This document shows, in pieces, positions 16,724-23,978 of a stretch of DNA of 60,403 nt; the stretch's first letter is position 1; each line of letters starts with the position of its first letter. Made by a program: the position numbers and the translations under genes. Location of the stretch: NCBI GenBank assembly GCA_021787335.1, contig JAJYMC010000065.1, forward strand, positions 1 through 60,403. Direction: 5' to 3'. The DNA is from Bacillota bacterium (GTDB taxonomy: Bacteria > Bacillota > Sulfobacillia > JAJYWN01 > JAJZPE01). The notes under the pieces are model-generated. The model saw nothing but the letters and a program-made list of their open reading frames with translations, was not told the DNA's origin and ran no database searches.

Positions 16724-17713
16724 TCAGGACAGGTAGCGCATGATCTCATCGAGGGCGACGCCCTCGTGCAGGGCGGCGTTGAGTCCGCCGGCGACCACTT
16801 TGGAGATGTCCTGGATGTAGACGTCGATCTCCTTCGGGGTCACCATCAGGTCGCCGTACGCCGGGGTCAGCACCTCCTGGATGACGGCCTCCTTGTCGTT
16901 CTGCCCCAGTTCGTCGAGCATTTCATAGAACTGGGCCTTGTCTTTGAGCTGATCGACCAGGATGTCAAGGGTGTCGTTGGCGATGGTCAGCGCGTGAACG
17001 ACGGTCGGCACGCCGACGGCCACCGTCCGGCAGCCCAGGGTGTCGCGGTTCAGGGCGACCCGCTTGTTGCCCACGCCGGAGCCGGGGTTGATGCCGGAGT
17101 CGGCCACCTGGACCGTGGTCAGGATGCGGTCGAGCTTCCGGGCGGCCAGGGCGTCCACGGCGATGACGACATCGGGCCGCAATCGGTCGACGATCCCCCG
17201 GATGATGTCCCCGGTCTCGATACCGGTCAGTCCCAGGACGCCGGGGGCGAGGGCGCTCACGGCGCGCAGGCGGCCGCGAAGGTCCTGGGGAACGTACTCC
17301 AGAAGGTGCCTCGTGACCAGGACGGCGTTGACCACTCGTGGACCGAGGGCGTCAGGGGTGGCGTTCCAGTTGCCGAGCCCGACGATGAAGACCGTCTCGT
17401 GCGGTTCGAGCTGTAGGATGTTCGTCAGTTCGCGGGCGAAGGTCGAGCCGACCCGCTCTTGGAGGGCCCGGTTCCGCTTCCTCAGGCCCGGCGCCTGGAT
17501 GGTCACGTAGTGGCCGGGCGCCTTGCCCATCCGCTGGGCCCCTTCTTCGGATCGGATGGCCACCCTGGAGACGATGACCCCGTCTTCCTCGAACTCCTCG
17601 GTGTCGACGCCCGGAACACGTTCACCCTCGGGACCCGAGAGATACTCATGGGTCTCGAGGGCCAGGTCCGTCCGGACGTCGCGGTGATGCCTCGGGGAAC
17701 CTTTCATGACCAT
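16724..17713 (-). CDS. gpr: Spore germination protease GPR
   Basis: The 329-aa aspartic-type protease degrades SASPs during germination. The N-terminus has VRTDLALETHEYL, the family's conserved start where the zymogen propeptide is removed. Other GPR motifs are VGLGNWNATPDALGPRVV, APGVLGLTGIET, VIAVDALAARKLDRI and INPGSGVGNKR. The ATG at 17713 and a second at 17707 are both possible. It is convergent with the SASP gene, so enzyme and substrate are neighbours. Confidence 0.96.
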   Translation of the reverse strand: MVMKGSPRHHRDVRTDLALETHEYLSGPEGERVPGVDTEEFEEDGVIVSRVAIRSEEGAQRMGKAPGHYVTIQAPGLRKRNRALQERVGSTFARELTNILQLEPHETVFIVGLGNWNATPDALGPRVVNAVLVTRHLLEYVPQDLRGRLRAVSALAPGVLGLTGIETGDIIRGIVDRLRPDVVIAVDALAARKLDRILTTVQVADSGINPGSGVGNKRVALNRDTLGCRTVAVGVPTVVHALTIANDTLDILVDQLKDKAQFYEMLDELGQNDKEAVIQEVLTPAYGDLMVTPKEIDVYIQDISKVVAGGLNAALHEGVALDEIMRYLS

Positions 17714-17743
17714 ATGTGCACCCTCTGCCGCCCCGTTTACCGC

Positions 17744-17773
17744 TATTGTCTACCCGCCACCGGGACCGTATGC
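17744..17773 (-). promoter_or_regulatory. Possible SigG/SigF-type promoter for gpr
   Basis: On the minus strand GCATA (17773-17769) is followed after 18 bases by GACAATA (17750-17744). The -35 matches the forespore consensus; the -10 matches CATACTA at only four of seven positions. The position, about 30 bases upstream of the gpr ATG, and the known SigF/SigG control of gpr in Bacillus are the main support. Confidence 0.4.
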
Positions 17774-17841
17774 GAGCAGCAGGCCCGCGCGGGCGGGGTG
17801 GGAGGAATTTGCGAAAGGTGCGACGAAGAATCGACCCGGGT

Positions 17842-17871
17842 CAAAAAAGAGGGCTGCGATCGCTCGCAGCC
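17842..17871 (-). terminator. Terminator-like hairpin on the minus strand, no gene upstream
   Basis: GGCTGCGA and TCGCAGCC form a perfect 8-bp stem with a 4-base loop (17852-17871). Read on the minus strand it is followed by CCTCTTTTTTGA, a good U-tract. No minus-strand gene is evident upstream of it, so its target is unknown. Confidence 0.6.
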
Positions 17872-18027
17872 AAGTTGGGAGAGGAGAAACCGGAGGAAGA
17901 GCCTATGGGGAGGGTTGAAACCGAACTTTCTGAGCCGTAGTATGAGTGCGCCGCCGTCGCATTATGCGCTACACGGCGTGGAATATTGTGGAAGGGTAGA
18001 TTAAGTGCCGGCTTAGGGGGAGCGGCC

Positions 18028-18594
18028 ATGCGCGTGATCGCCGGTTCGGCCAAAGGCCACAAGCTGAAGAGCCTAAAAGGGGACAATCCTCGACCGACCT
18101 CTGACCTCGTCCGCGGGGCCCTCTTCAACACTCTCCGCGAGTTCGTCGTCGACCGGTCGTGGCTCGACCTCTTCGCCGGGACCGGGGCGGTGGGCATCGA
18201 GGCCTTGAGCCGCGGCGCGGCCAGGGCGGTCATGGTCGAGGAAGACCCGCGTTGCCAGCGGCTGATCCAGGACAACCTCGACCACACCGGTCTGACGGCG
18301 GACGGCGTCGTCTTCAGGGGTCGTGTCGAGCATGGGCTGCGCTGGTTGGAGCACCACGACGGCCAGGGCTTCGACGTCATCTTCGTCGACCCGCCCTACG
18401 GCCGGGGTCTGGTCCTGGACACGGTGCGCCGTCTGGCGGCCAAGCCGAGTCTCCTGGCCCTTGGCGGGGTCATCGTCATCCAGCACAGTCGGGACGAGCC
18501 CATCGGCGCCCTCCCGCCGGGGCTGGTGAAGTCCCATGAAGCTTCATACGGACACACTCTCCTCAGCTACCTGCGGCGACCCGCCGGATCATGA
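18028..18594 (+). CDS. rsmD: 16S rRNA (guanine-966-N2)-methyltransferase RsmD
   Basis: The 188-aa SAM-dependent methyltransferase modifies G966 of 16S rRNA. Motifs are RVIAGSAKGHKL at the N-terminus, RPTSDLVRGALFN, the SAM loop DLFAGTGAVGIEALSRGA, and the catalytic DPPYGRG. The ATG at 18028 has GGGGGAG ahead of it. It is directly followed by coaD, the ylbH-coaD order of Bacillus. Confidence 0.95.
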   Translation: MRVIAGSAKGHKLKSLKGDNPRPTSDLVRGALFNTLREFVVDRSWLDLFAGTGAVGIEALSRGAARAVMVEEDPRCQRLIQDNLDHTGLTADGVVFRGRVEHGLRWLEHHDGQGFDVIFVDPPYGRGLVLDTVRRLAAKPSLLALGGVIVIQHSRDEPIGALPPGLVKSHEASYGHTLLSYLRRPAGS

Positions 18595-18642
18595 GCGGGA
18601 CGGACACCACTCGACCGACCAACGAAAAGGGGTAAGAACAGC

Positions 18643-19137
18643 GTGCGCACGGCCGTATGCCCGGGAAGCTTCGACCCGGTGACCAACGGACACCTCGACA
18701 TCATCGAACGAGCCGCCCAGATCTTCGATCGCCTCTACGTCGCGGTCTTCACCAACTCGGGCAAGGAGCCCCTCTTCACCCTCGAGGAACGGCTGGCCAT
18801 GCTGAAGACCGCCGCGAGGGACCTGCCCAACGTCATCATCGAGTCGTCCGACGGTCTGCTCCTGGATTACTGCCGGCAGCACGGCGCCAACGTCATCGTC
18901 AAAGGACTCCGCGCCGTTTCCGACTACGAGTACGAGTTCCGGATGGCGATGATGAACCGGAAGCTGGATGAGCGGGTGGAGACGGTTTTCCTGATGAGCC
19001 GGGTGGAATACTCCTACCTTAGCTCCAGCATCCTCAAGGACGTGGCCCGCTTCGGCGGGTCCATCGAGGGCCTGGTGCCGCCGGAGGTCGAGGTGGCCCT
19101 GAAGAAAAGGATAGAGGAGCGCGTGAAGGGCAAATGA
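18643..19137 (+). CDS. coaD: Phosphopantetheine adenylyltransferase
   Basis: It makes dephospho-CoA from 4'-phosphopantetheine and ATP, the next-to-last step of CoA synthesis. The 164-aa length is normal. The nucleotidyltransferase signature is CPGSFDPVTNGHLDII. KGLRAVSDYEYEFRMA and YSYLSSSILKDVA (the ISSS-like ATP site) follow. It starts at GTG and overlaps the next gene by four bases (ATGA). Confidence 0.97.
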   Translation: MRTAVCPGSFDPVTNGHLDIIERAAQIFDRLYVAVFTNSGKEPLFTLEERLAMLKTAARDLPNVIIESSDGLLLDYCRQHGANVIVKGLRAVSDYEYEFRMAMMNRKLDERVETVFLMSRVEYSYLSSSILKDVARFGGSIEGLVPPEVEVALKKRIEERVKGK

Positions 19138-19634
19138 AGGCACCGGAACGCAAGTCCGAGTTAGAGGCCCTCCTCGATGAACTGGAGTCGGCCCTGGGCG
19201 AGGGCCGGCGGGTCCCCCTGACCGACCTGGTGATGGTCGACGAAGCGACTGTCCTCGAACTGGTCGATCAGATCCGCCGGGCGTTGCCCGACGAGGTCCA
19301 GAAAGCCGCCTGGATCATCCGGGACCGCGAGAAGATCATGGCCGACGCGAGGGCCATCGCCGAGAAGACGGTCATCGAGGCCCAGGGGCGCGCCGGCCAG
19401 CTCATCACCCAGGACGAGGTCACCCGTCAGGCGCAGGCCAAGGCGGGGGAGATCGTCGCCGAAGCCCAGCGGAAGGCGGCCGAGATGAGGGACGGGGCCG
19501 AAGCCTATGCCGGCGATGTCCTGTCCCGTTTTGAGAACGAGTTGCTCAAGGTCCTCGAGATCGTCCGCCACGGGAAGGAACGGTTGAACCCGAAGGCCCG
19601 ACCGGGAGCCCAGAACAAGGGGCGGGCCTCTTGA
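19134..19634 (+). CDS. Coiled-coil protein of the coaD cluster, function unknown
   Basis: The 166-aa hydrophilic protein has an N-terminal acidic helix and a long Ala/Glu/Arg-rich helical region (about residues 60-150), for example RDREKIMADARAIAEKT and KAGEIVAEAQRKAAEM. This resembles ATP synthase subunit b or DivIVA-type coiled coils. No membrane segment or enzyme motif is present. Similar proteins in related Clostridia are often loosely labelled ATPase; no nucleotide-binding motif is visible here. Its ATG overlaps the coaD stop, so it is translated with CoaD. Confidence 0.75.
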   Translation: MKAPERKSELEALLDELESALGEGRRVPLTDLVMVDEATVLELVDQIRRALPDEVQKAAWIIRDREKIMADARAIAEKTVIEAQGRAGQLITQDEVTRQAQAKAGEIVAEAQRKAAEMRDGAEAYAGDVLSRFENELLKVLEIVRHGKERLNPKARPGAQNKGRAS

Positions 19635-19644
19635 TCACCGACCG

Positions 19645-20370
19645 ATGATCGCCCGCCGCGGTTCTCCCGGATTCGCCCGCCTCCGGTGGCTTGCCGTCCT
19701 GGTGGCGCTGGGGCTCGTCGCCGGCCTGGTCCCGACGGGCCTTTATGTTTTGAAGCCGGGACCGGTCCTGCCTCTTGCCGGAGCGGTCATCGTACCCGGG
19801 GGCGACCCGGCCGCCGGTGGTCGTTACCTGATGGTCACCGTGCGGGCCGACCGGGCCACCGCTCTGGTCGCGTTGGCGGCTGCTTTCCGACCGTCGTGGA
19901 CCGTCGTCCCGCGCTCGGCGCTCATCCCGGCCGACCTGACCGTCGAGGACTACCTCCGCCGGGCCGCCGCGCAGATGACCGAAAGTCAGCGGAACGCGGT
20001 CCGGGTGGCCTCGGCTTACCTGAGCCGTGATGTCGGCGCGGTCCGCTTCGAGGTCGGGGAGATCAGTGGCCCGTCGGCCGGGGGTATGTTTGCCCTCGAG
20101 ATAATCCGTCAGGCGGGGGGCGGAGGTCCGCCGCCCGGGGTGGTCGTGGCCGGCTCCGGGATGCTCCTCCCGGACGGCCGTCTGACCCGCGTCGGTGGCA
20201 TCGCCCAGAAGGTCGCCGCCGCTGAAGCGGCCGGCGCGACGTACTTCGTCGTCCCGCGCGAGGAGGCCGTCGCGGCGCGGTCCGCGGCCCGCCGGATCAA
20301 GGTCATCGAGGCCGACGATGTGCGCGAAGCCTTGCGGTCGGTCGCGACCGCTGCGGAAGCCCCGCGTTGA
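19645..20370 (+). CDS. YlbL/SepM-like Lon-type (S16) protease without PDZ domain
   Basis: The 241-aa protein has one N-terminal membrane anchor (about residues 14-36) and the YlbL-like segment LKPGPVLPLAGAVIVPGGD. A C-terminal Lon-type protease domain follows, with Ser144 in EISGPSAGGMFALEI and Lys189 in GGIAQKVAAAEAAGA, the expected Ser-Lys dyad. Standard YlbL/SepM is about 340 aa and has a PDZ domain between the N-terminal part and the protease domain; there is no room for it here. It lies where ylbL lies in Bacillus. Substrate unknown; an active protease is likely. Confidence 0.85.
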   Translation: MIARRGSPGFARLRWLAVLVALGLVAGLVPTGLYVLKPGPVLPLAGAVIVPGGDPAAGGRYLMVTVRADRATALVALAAAFRPSWTVVPRSALIPADLTVEDYLRRAAAQMTESQRNAVRVASAYLSRDVGAVRFEVGEISGPSAGGMFALEIIRQAGGGGPPPGVVVAGSGMLLPDGRLTRVGGIAQKVAAAEAAGATYFVVPREEAVAARSAARRIKVIEADDVREALRSVATAAEAPR

Positions 20371-20395
20371 CAGGGTTCACGGCGCTGGATATAAT
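20367..20395 (+). promoter_or_regulatory. Consensus SigA promoter for yceD-rpmF
   Basis: TTGACA (20367-20372) and TATAAT (20390-20395) are both perfect and 17 bases apart. The -35 overlaps the stop codon of the upstream protease gene. Transcription should start near 20402, about 25 bases before yceD. Confidence 0.9.
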
Positions 20396-20425
20396 GTACC
20401 ATGGTTCCCTGCGAGGTGGCGCCGT

Positions 20426-21013
20426 TTGAAAATCGACGTTTCCGAGTTAAAACAGAAGGCCGGTGCCGTCCAGCACTTCTCGTTCACCGAGCCTTTCCCG
20501 CCGCTGGAAGGCGAGGAAGGGCCGATCGACCTGAAGGGCCCGGTGAGCGCCGAGGGCGAGGCCTATAACTCGGGCTCCAGCGTGGTCGTCCGCGGGACGG
20601 CCCGGGCCCGGGTGGTACTGACCTGTGGCCGGTGCGCCAAAGTCTTCGAGCACCCGGTGCAGGCGGCCCTGCAGGTCGAGTTCGTCCCCGGTCGGACCGA
20701 TGGCGGCCCCATCGAGGACGACGAAGGACAGGAGAGAGCCCCTTACGAAGGGGAAGAGATCAACCTCGACGACGAGGTCCGGCAGCGACTCCTCCTGGCC
20801 CTACCGATGAAGCCCCTGTGCTCGGCCGACTGCAAAGGCCTGTGCCCCACCTGCGGTAAGGACCTCAATGAAGGACCTTGCGAGTGCAAGCCTCAGGTGG
20901 ATGTCCGTCTGGCCGGTCTGGCCGACTTTTTCAAGCAACCCGCGGTGAACAACCCGGACGATAGAGGGGGTGGAAACGATGGCCCAGCCAAAAAGAAAGA
21001 CCTCCCACGCTAG
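20426..21013 (+). CDS. yceD: YceD family protein (DUF177)
   Basis: The 195-aa DUF177/YceD protein is linked genetically to 23S rRNA accumulation and usually encoded beside rpmF. It has CGRCAKVFEHPV in the middle and the cysteine-rich end CSADCKGLCPTCGKDLNEG, typical of the family. TTG 20426 is preceded by GCGAGGTGG at a six-base gap; the open frame extends further upstream into the protease gene without homology. The 3' end overlaps rpmF by 35 bases. Confidence 0.92.
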   Translation: MKIDVSELKQKAGAVQHFSFTEPFPPLEGEEGPIDLKGPVSAEGEAYNSGSSVVVRGTARARVVLTCGRCAKVFEHPVQAALQVEFVPGRTDGGPIEDDEGQERAPYEGEEINLDDEVRQRLLLALPMKPLCSADCKGLCPTCGKDLNEGPCECKPQVDVRLAGLADFFKQPAVNNPDDRGGGNDGPAKKKDLPR

Positions 21014-21155
21014 GCAGGCCAGTCGGCGGGCGAACTGGAAGCTCACCGTGCCTGGTCTGGTCGAATGTCCCCAGTGCCACAAGCCTAAGCTACCCCACCG
21101 GGTCTGCCCTCACTGCGGATACTACCGTGACCGTGAAGTGCTCGAGATTGAATAG
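20979..21155 (+). CDS. rpmF: 50S ribosomal protein L32 (zinc type)
   Basis: The 58-aa protein has the family start MAQPKRKTSHARQ, then LVECPQCHKPK and RVCPHCGYY, giving two CxxC pairs, the zinc-binding form of L32. The ATG at 20979 follows GAGGGGGTGG and lies 35 bases inside yceD. A terminator follows immediately. Confidence 0.97.
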   Translation: MAQPKRKTSHARQASRRANWKLTVPGLVECPQCHKPKLPHRVCPHCGYYRDREVLEIE

Positions 21156-21178
21156 GGTCGCGAAAGCGGCCCTTTTCC
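21155..21178 (+). terminator. Hairpin directly after rpmF
   Basis: GGGTCGC pairs with GCGGCCC (one G-U pair) around a GAAA tetraloop, followed by TTTTCC. It begins at the last base of the rpmF stop. Confidence 0.75.
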
Positions 21179-21186
21179 ATTGCTTG

Positions 21187-21212
21187 GCCCCGGTTTCGGG
21201 GGCTTTTTGTTT
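21187..21212 (+). terminator. Second terminator after rpmF
   Basis: GCCCCG and CGGGGGC form a GC stem with a GTTT loop, followed by TTTTTGTTT. With the previous hairpin it makes a double terminator before the fatty-acid operon. Confidence 0.75.
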
Positions 21213-21213
21213 C

Positions 21214-21242
21214 TTGCCTGGGGTTGACCGGTGCTATATAAT
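21214..21242 (+). promoter_or_regulatory. SigA-type promoter for the fapR-fab operon
   Basis: A perfect TATAAT (21237-21242) lies 17 bases from TTGCCT (21214-21219). A TTGACC at 21224 is too close to the -10 to be its -35. A leader of about 70 bases separates it from fapR. I could not see a clear FapR operator palindrome here, although FapR normally represses its own operon. Confidence 0.65.
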
Positions 21243-21321
21243 AGCAGTAAGTCATAAGACGAGGTAGCATAGGGCGATATAAGTCCCTAACCGGAGGGAG
21301 GCAGGGGCCACGCGACGAGGA

Positions 21322-21918
21322 ATGGGCAAGCACGAACGATACGTCCAACTGGCCGAGAAGATCCGGGATAATCCTTTCCTCACCGACAACGAGCTGGCCG
21401 CGCACTTCGGGGTCAGTGTCCAGACCATCCGCCTCGACCGGCTCGCCCTGGGTATCCCGGAGCTGCGCGAGCGGATGAAGGTCGTGGCCGCCCGGACGTA
21501 CGGGCAGGTCAAATCCCTGGGCAGCAAGGAGATCGTCGGTGAGCTCATCGACATCTCCCTGGGTGAGCGGGGCATCTCCATCCTGGAGACGACCGAGGAC
21601 ATGGTCTTCGAGAAGACCAGGATCGTCCGCGGGCACTACATCTTCGCCCAGGCTGACTCGCTGGCCATCGCCCTCATCGATGCCGACGTCGTCCTCACGG
21701 GCTTGGCCAACATCAAGTTCAAGCGGCCGGTCCAGGTCGGCGAGAAGCTCGTGGCCAAGGCCGAGGTCCTGCGCAAGAAGGGGAAGAAGTTCGTCGTCCT
21801 GGTCCAGACCAGGGTCGGCCAGGAGCCGGTCTTCCGTGGGAAGTTCGTCGTGTTCGCCGTCGAACCCAAGGTGGCCGGGAGCGAACGGCCCGAGCGCCGG
21901 GGAGGTGCGGACCGATGA
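21322..21918 (+). CDS. fapR: Fatty acid and phospholipid synthesis regulator FapR
   Basis: The 198-aa repressor is relieved by malonyl-CoA. The N-terminal helix-turn-helix (DNELAAHFGVSVQTIRLDR) is followed by a hot-dog effector domain with GHYIFAQADSLAIALIDAD and VGEKLVAKAEV. Length and order are those of FapR. It heads the plsX-fabH-degV-fabD-fabG-acpP-fabF run. Its stop overlaps plsX by four bases. Confidence 0.96.
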   Translation: MGKHERYVQLAEKIRDNPFLTDNELAAHFGVSVQTIRLDRLALGIPELRERMKVVAARTYGQVKSLGSKEIVGELIDISLGERGISILETTEDMVFEKTRIVRGHYIFAQADSLAIALIDADVVLTGLANIKFKRPVQVGEKLVAKAEVLRKKGKKFVVLVQTRVGQEPVFRGKFVVFAVEPKVAGSERPERRGGADR

Positions 21919-22934
21919 TTCGCGTGGCTGTAGACGTGATGGGAGGCGATAACGCCCCCCGGGAGATCGTCAGGGGAGCGGTGGCCGCCGCCAAAGGGTC
22001 GCCGGACCTGGAGGTCATCCTCATCGGTCGAGCCGAGGACATCGACCGCGAGCTGGCCGCCGCCGGGGCGACGGATACGCCGCGCCTCAGCAAGGTGGCC
22101 GCGACCGAGGTCATCGGCGCCGATGAAGCGCCGGTCCAGGCGGTGCGGCGGAAGACGGACTCATCGACCAACGTCGGCTCTCGCCTCATCAAGGAGGGGC
22201 AGGCCCAGGCGTTCGTCTCCGCCGGGAGCACCGGGGCCTTCATGGCTTCGGCTCTGCTCACCGCGGGGCGGATCGAGGGCGTCGACCGGCCGGCCCTCTG
22301 CACGGTCATCAACACCATCGACGGGCGCGGCAGCGTCCTATTGGACGTCGGCGCCAACGTCGAGTGCACCCCGCGGAACCTCCTGACCTACGGTCTCATG
22401 GGGAGCATCTACGCCGAGCGCGTCCTCGGCCGCGCGCGGCCGAAGGTCGGGCTGATCAACGTGGGGGTCGAGGAGGTCAAGGGCACCAGCCTGACCAAGG
22501 AAGCCCACGCCCTCCTCAAGGCGGCCCCGATCAACTTCACCGGCAACCTCGAAGCCCGGGACATCCTCGAAGGTCACGTCGATGTCATCGTCTGCGACGG
22601 CTTCACCGGCAACACCATCATCAAGACGGCGGAGGGCGTGGTCCAGGGCCTCCTGGGGATGATCAAGGAAGAAATCACCCGGGGCACCACCACCAAGCTC
22701 GCCGCGGCCGTGCTCAAGCCGGCCTTCGGCCGGGTCAAAAAACGACTGGACTACGCCGAGTATGGGGGCGCTCCTTTCCTGGGGGTCAAGGGTATGTTCA
22801 TCAAGTGTCACGGTAGTTCCGGCACGCGGGCCATCGAGAACGGCATCCGCGTCGCCGCTGAGTTCGCCCGCACGGGGGCTCTGGCGGAGATGGAGCGGGC
22901 CATGTCGGCCCAGGGTCAGAAAGCCGATGCCTGA
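21915..22934 (+). CDS. plsX: Phosphate acyltransferase PlsX
   Basis: It makes acyl-phosphate from acyl-ACP, the first step of phospholipid synthesis in Gram-positives. The 339-aa protein starts VAVDVMGGDNAPREIV, and has SAGSTGAFMA, LLDVGANVEC, VCDGFTGNTIIK and YAEYGGAPFLGVKG. Its ATG overlaps the fapR stop, and its own stop overlaps the fabH start. Confidence 0.97.
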   Translation: MIRVAVDVMGGDNAPREIVRGAVAAAKGSPDLEVILIGRAEDIDRELAAAGATDTPRLSKVAATEVIGADEAPVQAVRRKTDSSTNVGSRLIKEGQAQAFVSAGSTGAFMASALLTAGRIEGVDRPALCTVINTIDGRGSVLLDVGANVECTPRNLLTYGLMGSIYAERVLGRARPKVGLINVGVEEVKGTSLTKEAHALLKAAPINFTGNLEARDILEGHVDVIVCDGFTGNTIIKTAEGVVQGLLGMIKEEITRGTTTKLAAAVLKPAFGRVKKRLDYAEYGGAPFLGVKGMFIKCHGSSGTRAIENGIRVAAEFARTGALAEMERAMSAQGQKADA

Positions 22935-23925
22935 ACGTCTCCGCCCCGTGGGCATCGTCGGGCTGGGGACCGCGGCCGGCGAGGACCTCCTCACCAACAG
23001 CGACCTCGAGAAGATGGTCGACACATCGGACGAGTGGATAAGGACCCGGACCGGCATCGGCACCCGCCATATCTCCAAACCCGAGACGGCCACGTCGGAT
23101 CTGGCCTACCGGGCCGCCGTCGAGGCCCTCGCCGACGCCGGGTTGACCGGCGCTGACCTGGACCTGATCATCGTCGGTACGGTGACGCCGGACATGCCCT
23201 TCCCGTCCACCGCCTGCCTCCTCCAGTCCAGGCTCGGCGCGGACCACGCGGCCGCGTTCGACCTCAACGCCGCGTGCTCCGGGTTCATCTACGGCCTGGC
23301 CGCCGGGAGGCAGTTCGTGGCCACCGGGATGTACGACACGGTGCTGGTCATCGGGGCCGAGACGCTGTCCAAGATCACCGACTACACCGACCGGTCGACC
23401 TGCGTCCTCTTCGGCGATGGGGCCGGCGCGGCGGTGCTCCGACCGGTTGGCGAGGGCGAAGGCATCCTCTCGACCGTCCTCGGGGCCGATGGCGGCGGTG
23501 GAGAACTGCTGATGCAACCGGCCGGCGGGTCCCGCAGGCCGGCCACCCACGAGACCGTGGACCAGCGGCTGCACTACATCCACATGAGTGGGGGCGACGT
23601 CTTCAAGTTCGCCGTCAAGGTCATGGGCGAAGCGGCCGACGCGGCCGTTGAGCGGGCGGGGCTGACCCGCGCCGACGTCGACGTCCTGGTTCCGCACCAG
23701 GCCAACCGGCGGATCATCGACGCCGCGGCCAAGCGCCTCGGGCTGCCTGAGGACAGGGTCGTCATCAACATCGGAGAGTTCGGCAACATGTCGTCGGCCT
23801 CGATCCCCGTCGCCCTCCACGAAGCGGTCCGCAGCGGGCGGATCAAGCGGGGGGACGTGGTCGTCCTGGTCGCCTTCGGAGCTGGTTTGACCTGGGGTTC
23901 AGCGGCGATACGCTGGAGCCGGTAG
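22927..23925 (+). CDS. fabH: Beta-ketoacyl-ACP synthase III
   Basis: It starts fatty-acid synthesis by condensing acyl-CoA with malonyl-ACP. The 332-aa protein has the catalytic Cys117 in NAACSGFIYGL, histidine in VPHQANRRI and asparagine in NIGEFGNMSSAS. The N-terminal TSDEWIRTRTGI is typical. The ATG at 22927 overlaps the plsX stop; the longer open frame upstream lies wholly inside plsX. Confidence 0.97.
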   Translation: MPERLRPVGIVGLGTAAGEDLLTNSDLEKMVDTSDEWIRTRTGIGTRHISKPETATSDLAYRAAVEALADAGLTGADLDLIIVGTVTPDMPFPSTACLLQSRLGADHAAAFDLNAACSGFIYGLAAGRQFVATGMYDTVLVIGAETLSKITDYTDRSTCVLFGDGAGAAVLRPVGEGEGILSTVLGADGGGGELLMQPAGGSRRPATHETVDQRLHYIHMSGGDVFKFAVKVMGEAADAAVERAGLTRADVDVLVPHQANRRIIDAAAKRLGLPEDRVVINIGEFGNMSSASIPVALHEAVRSGRIKRGDVVVLVAFGAGLTWGSAAIRWSR

Positions 23926-23978
23926 GCCCGGCGCGTCGCCGACCATAGAGACGCATTGATTCTGGTAGGGAGGGGATC

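Larger units (their letters stand above)
17714..18027. other. Intergenic region between divergent gpr and rsmD
   Basis: These 314 bases hold the putative gpr promoter near the left end and a strong minus-strand terminator-like hairpin at 17842-17871. On the + strand there is only a very short frame (ATG 17905 to TAG 17940, 11 codons) behind GGAGGAAGAGCC. I found no tRNA, no recognised riboswitch and no convincing longer gene. Confidence 0.5.

Noticed and set aside
16592-17416. Plus-strand open frame of 274 codons opposite gpr
   Set aside because: It is antisense to gpr, which has strong family motifs, and it has none of its own.
21243-21321. FapR operator in the fapR leader
   Set aside because: FapR usually represses its own operon, but I could not find a convincing TTAGTACC-type palindrome between the promoter and fapR. 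A motif search with a lineage-specific matrix would be needed.
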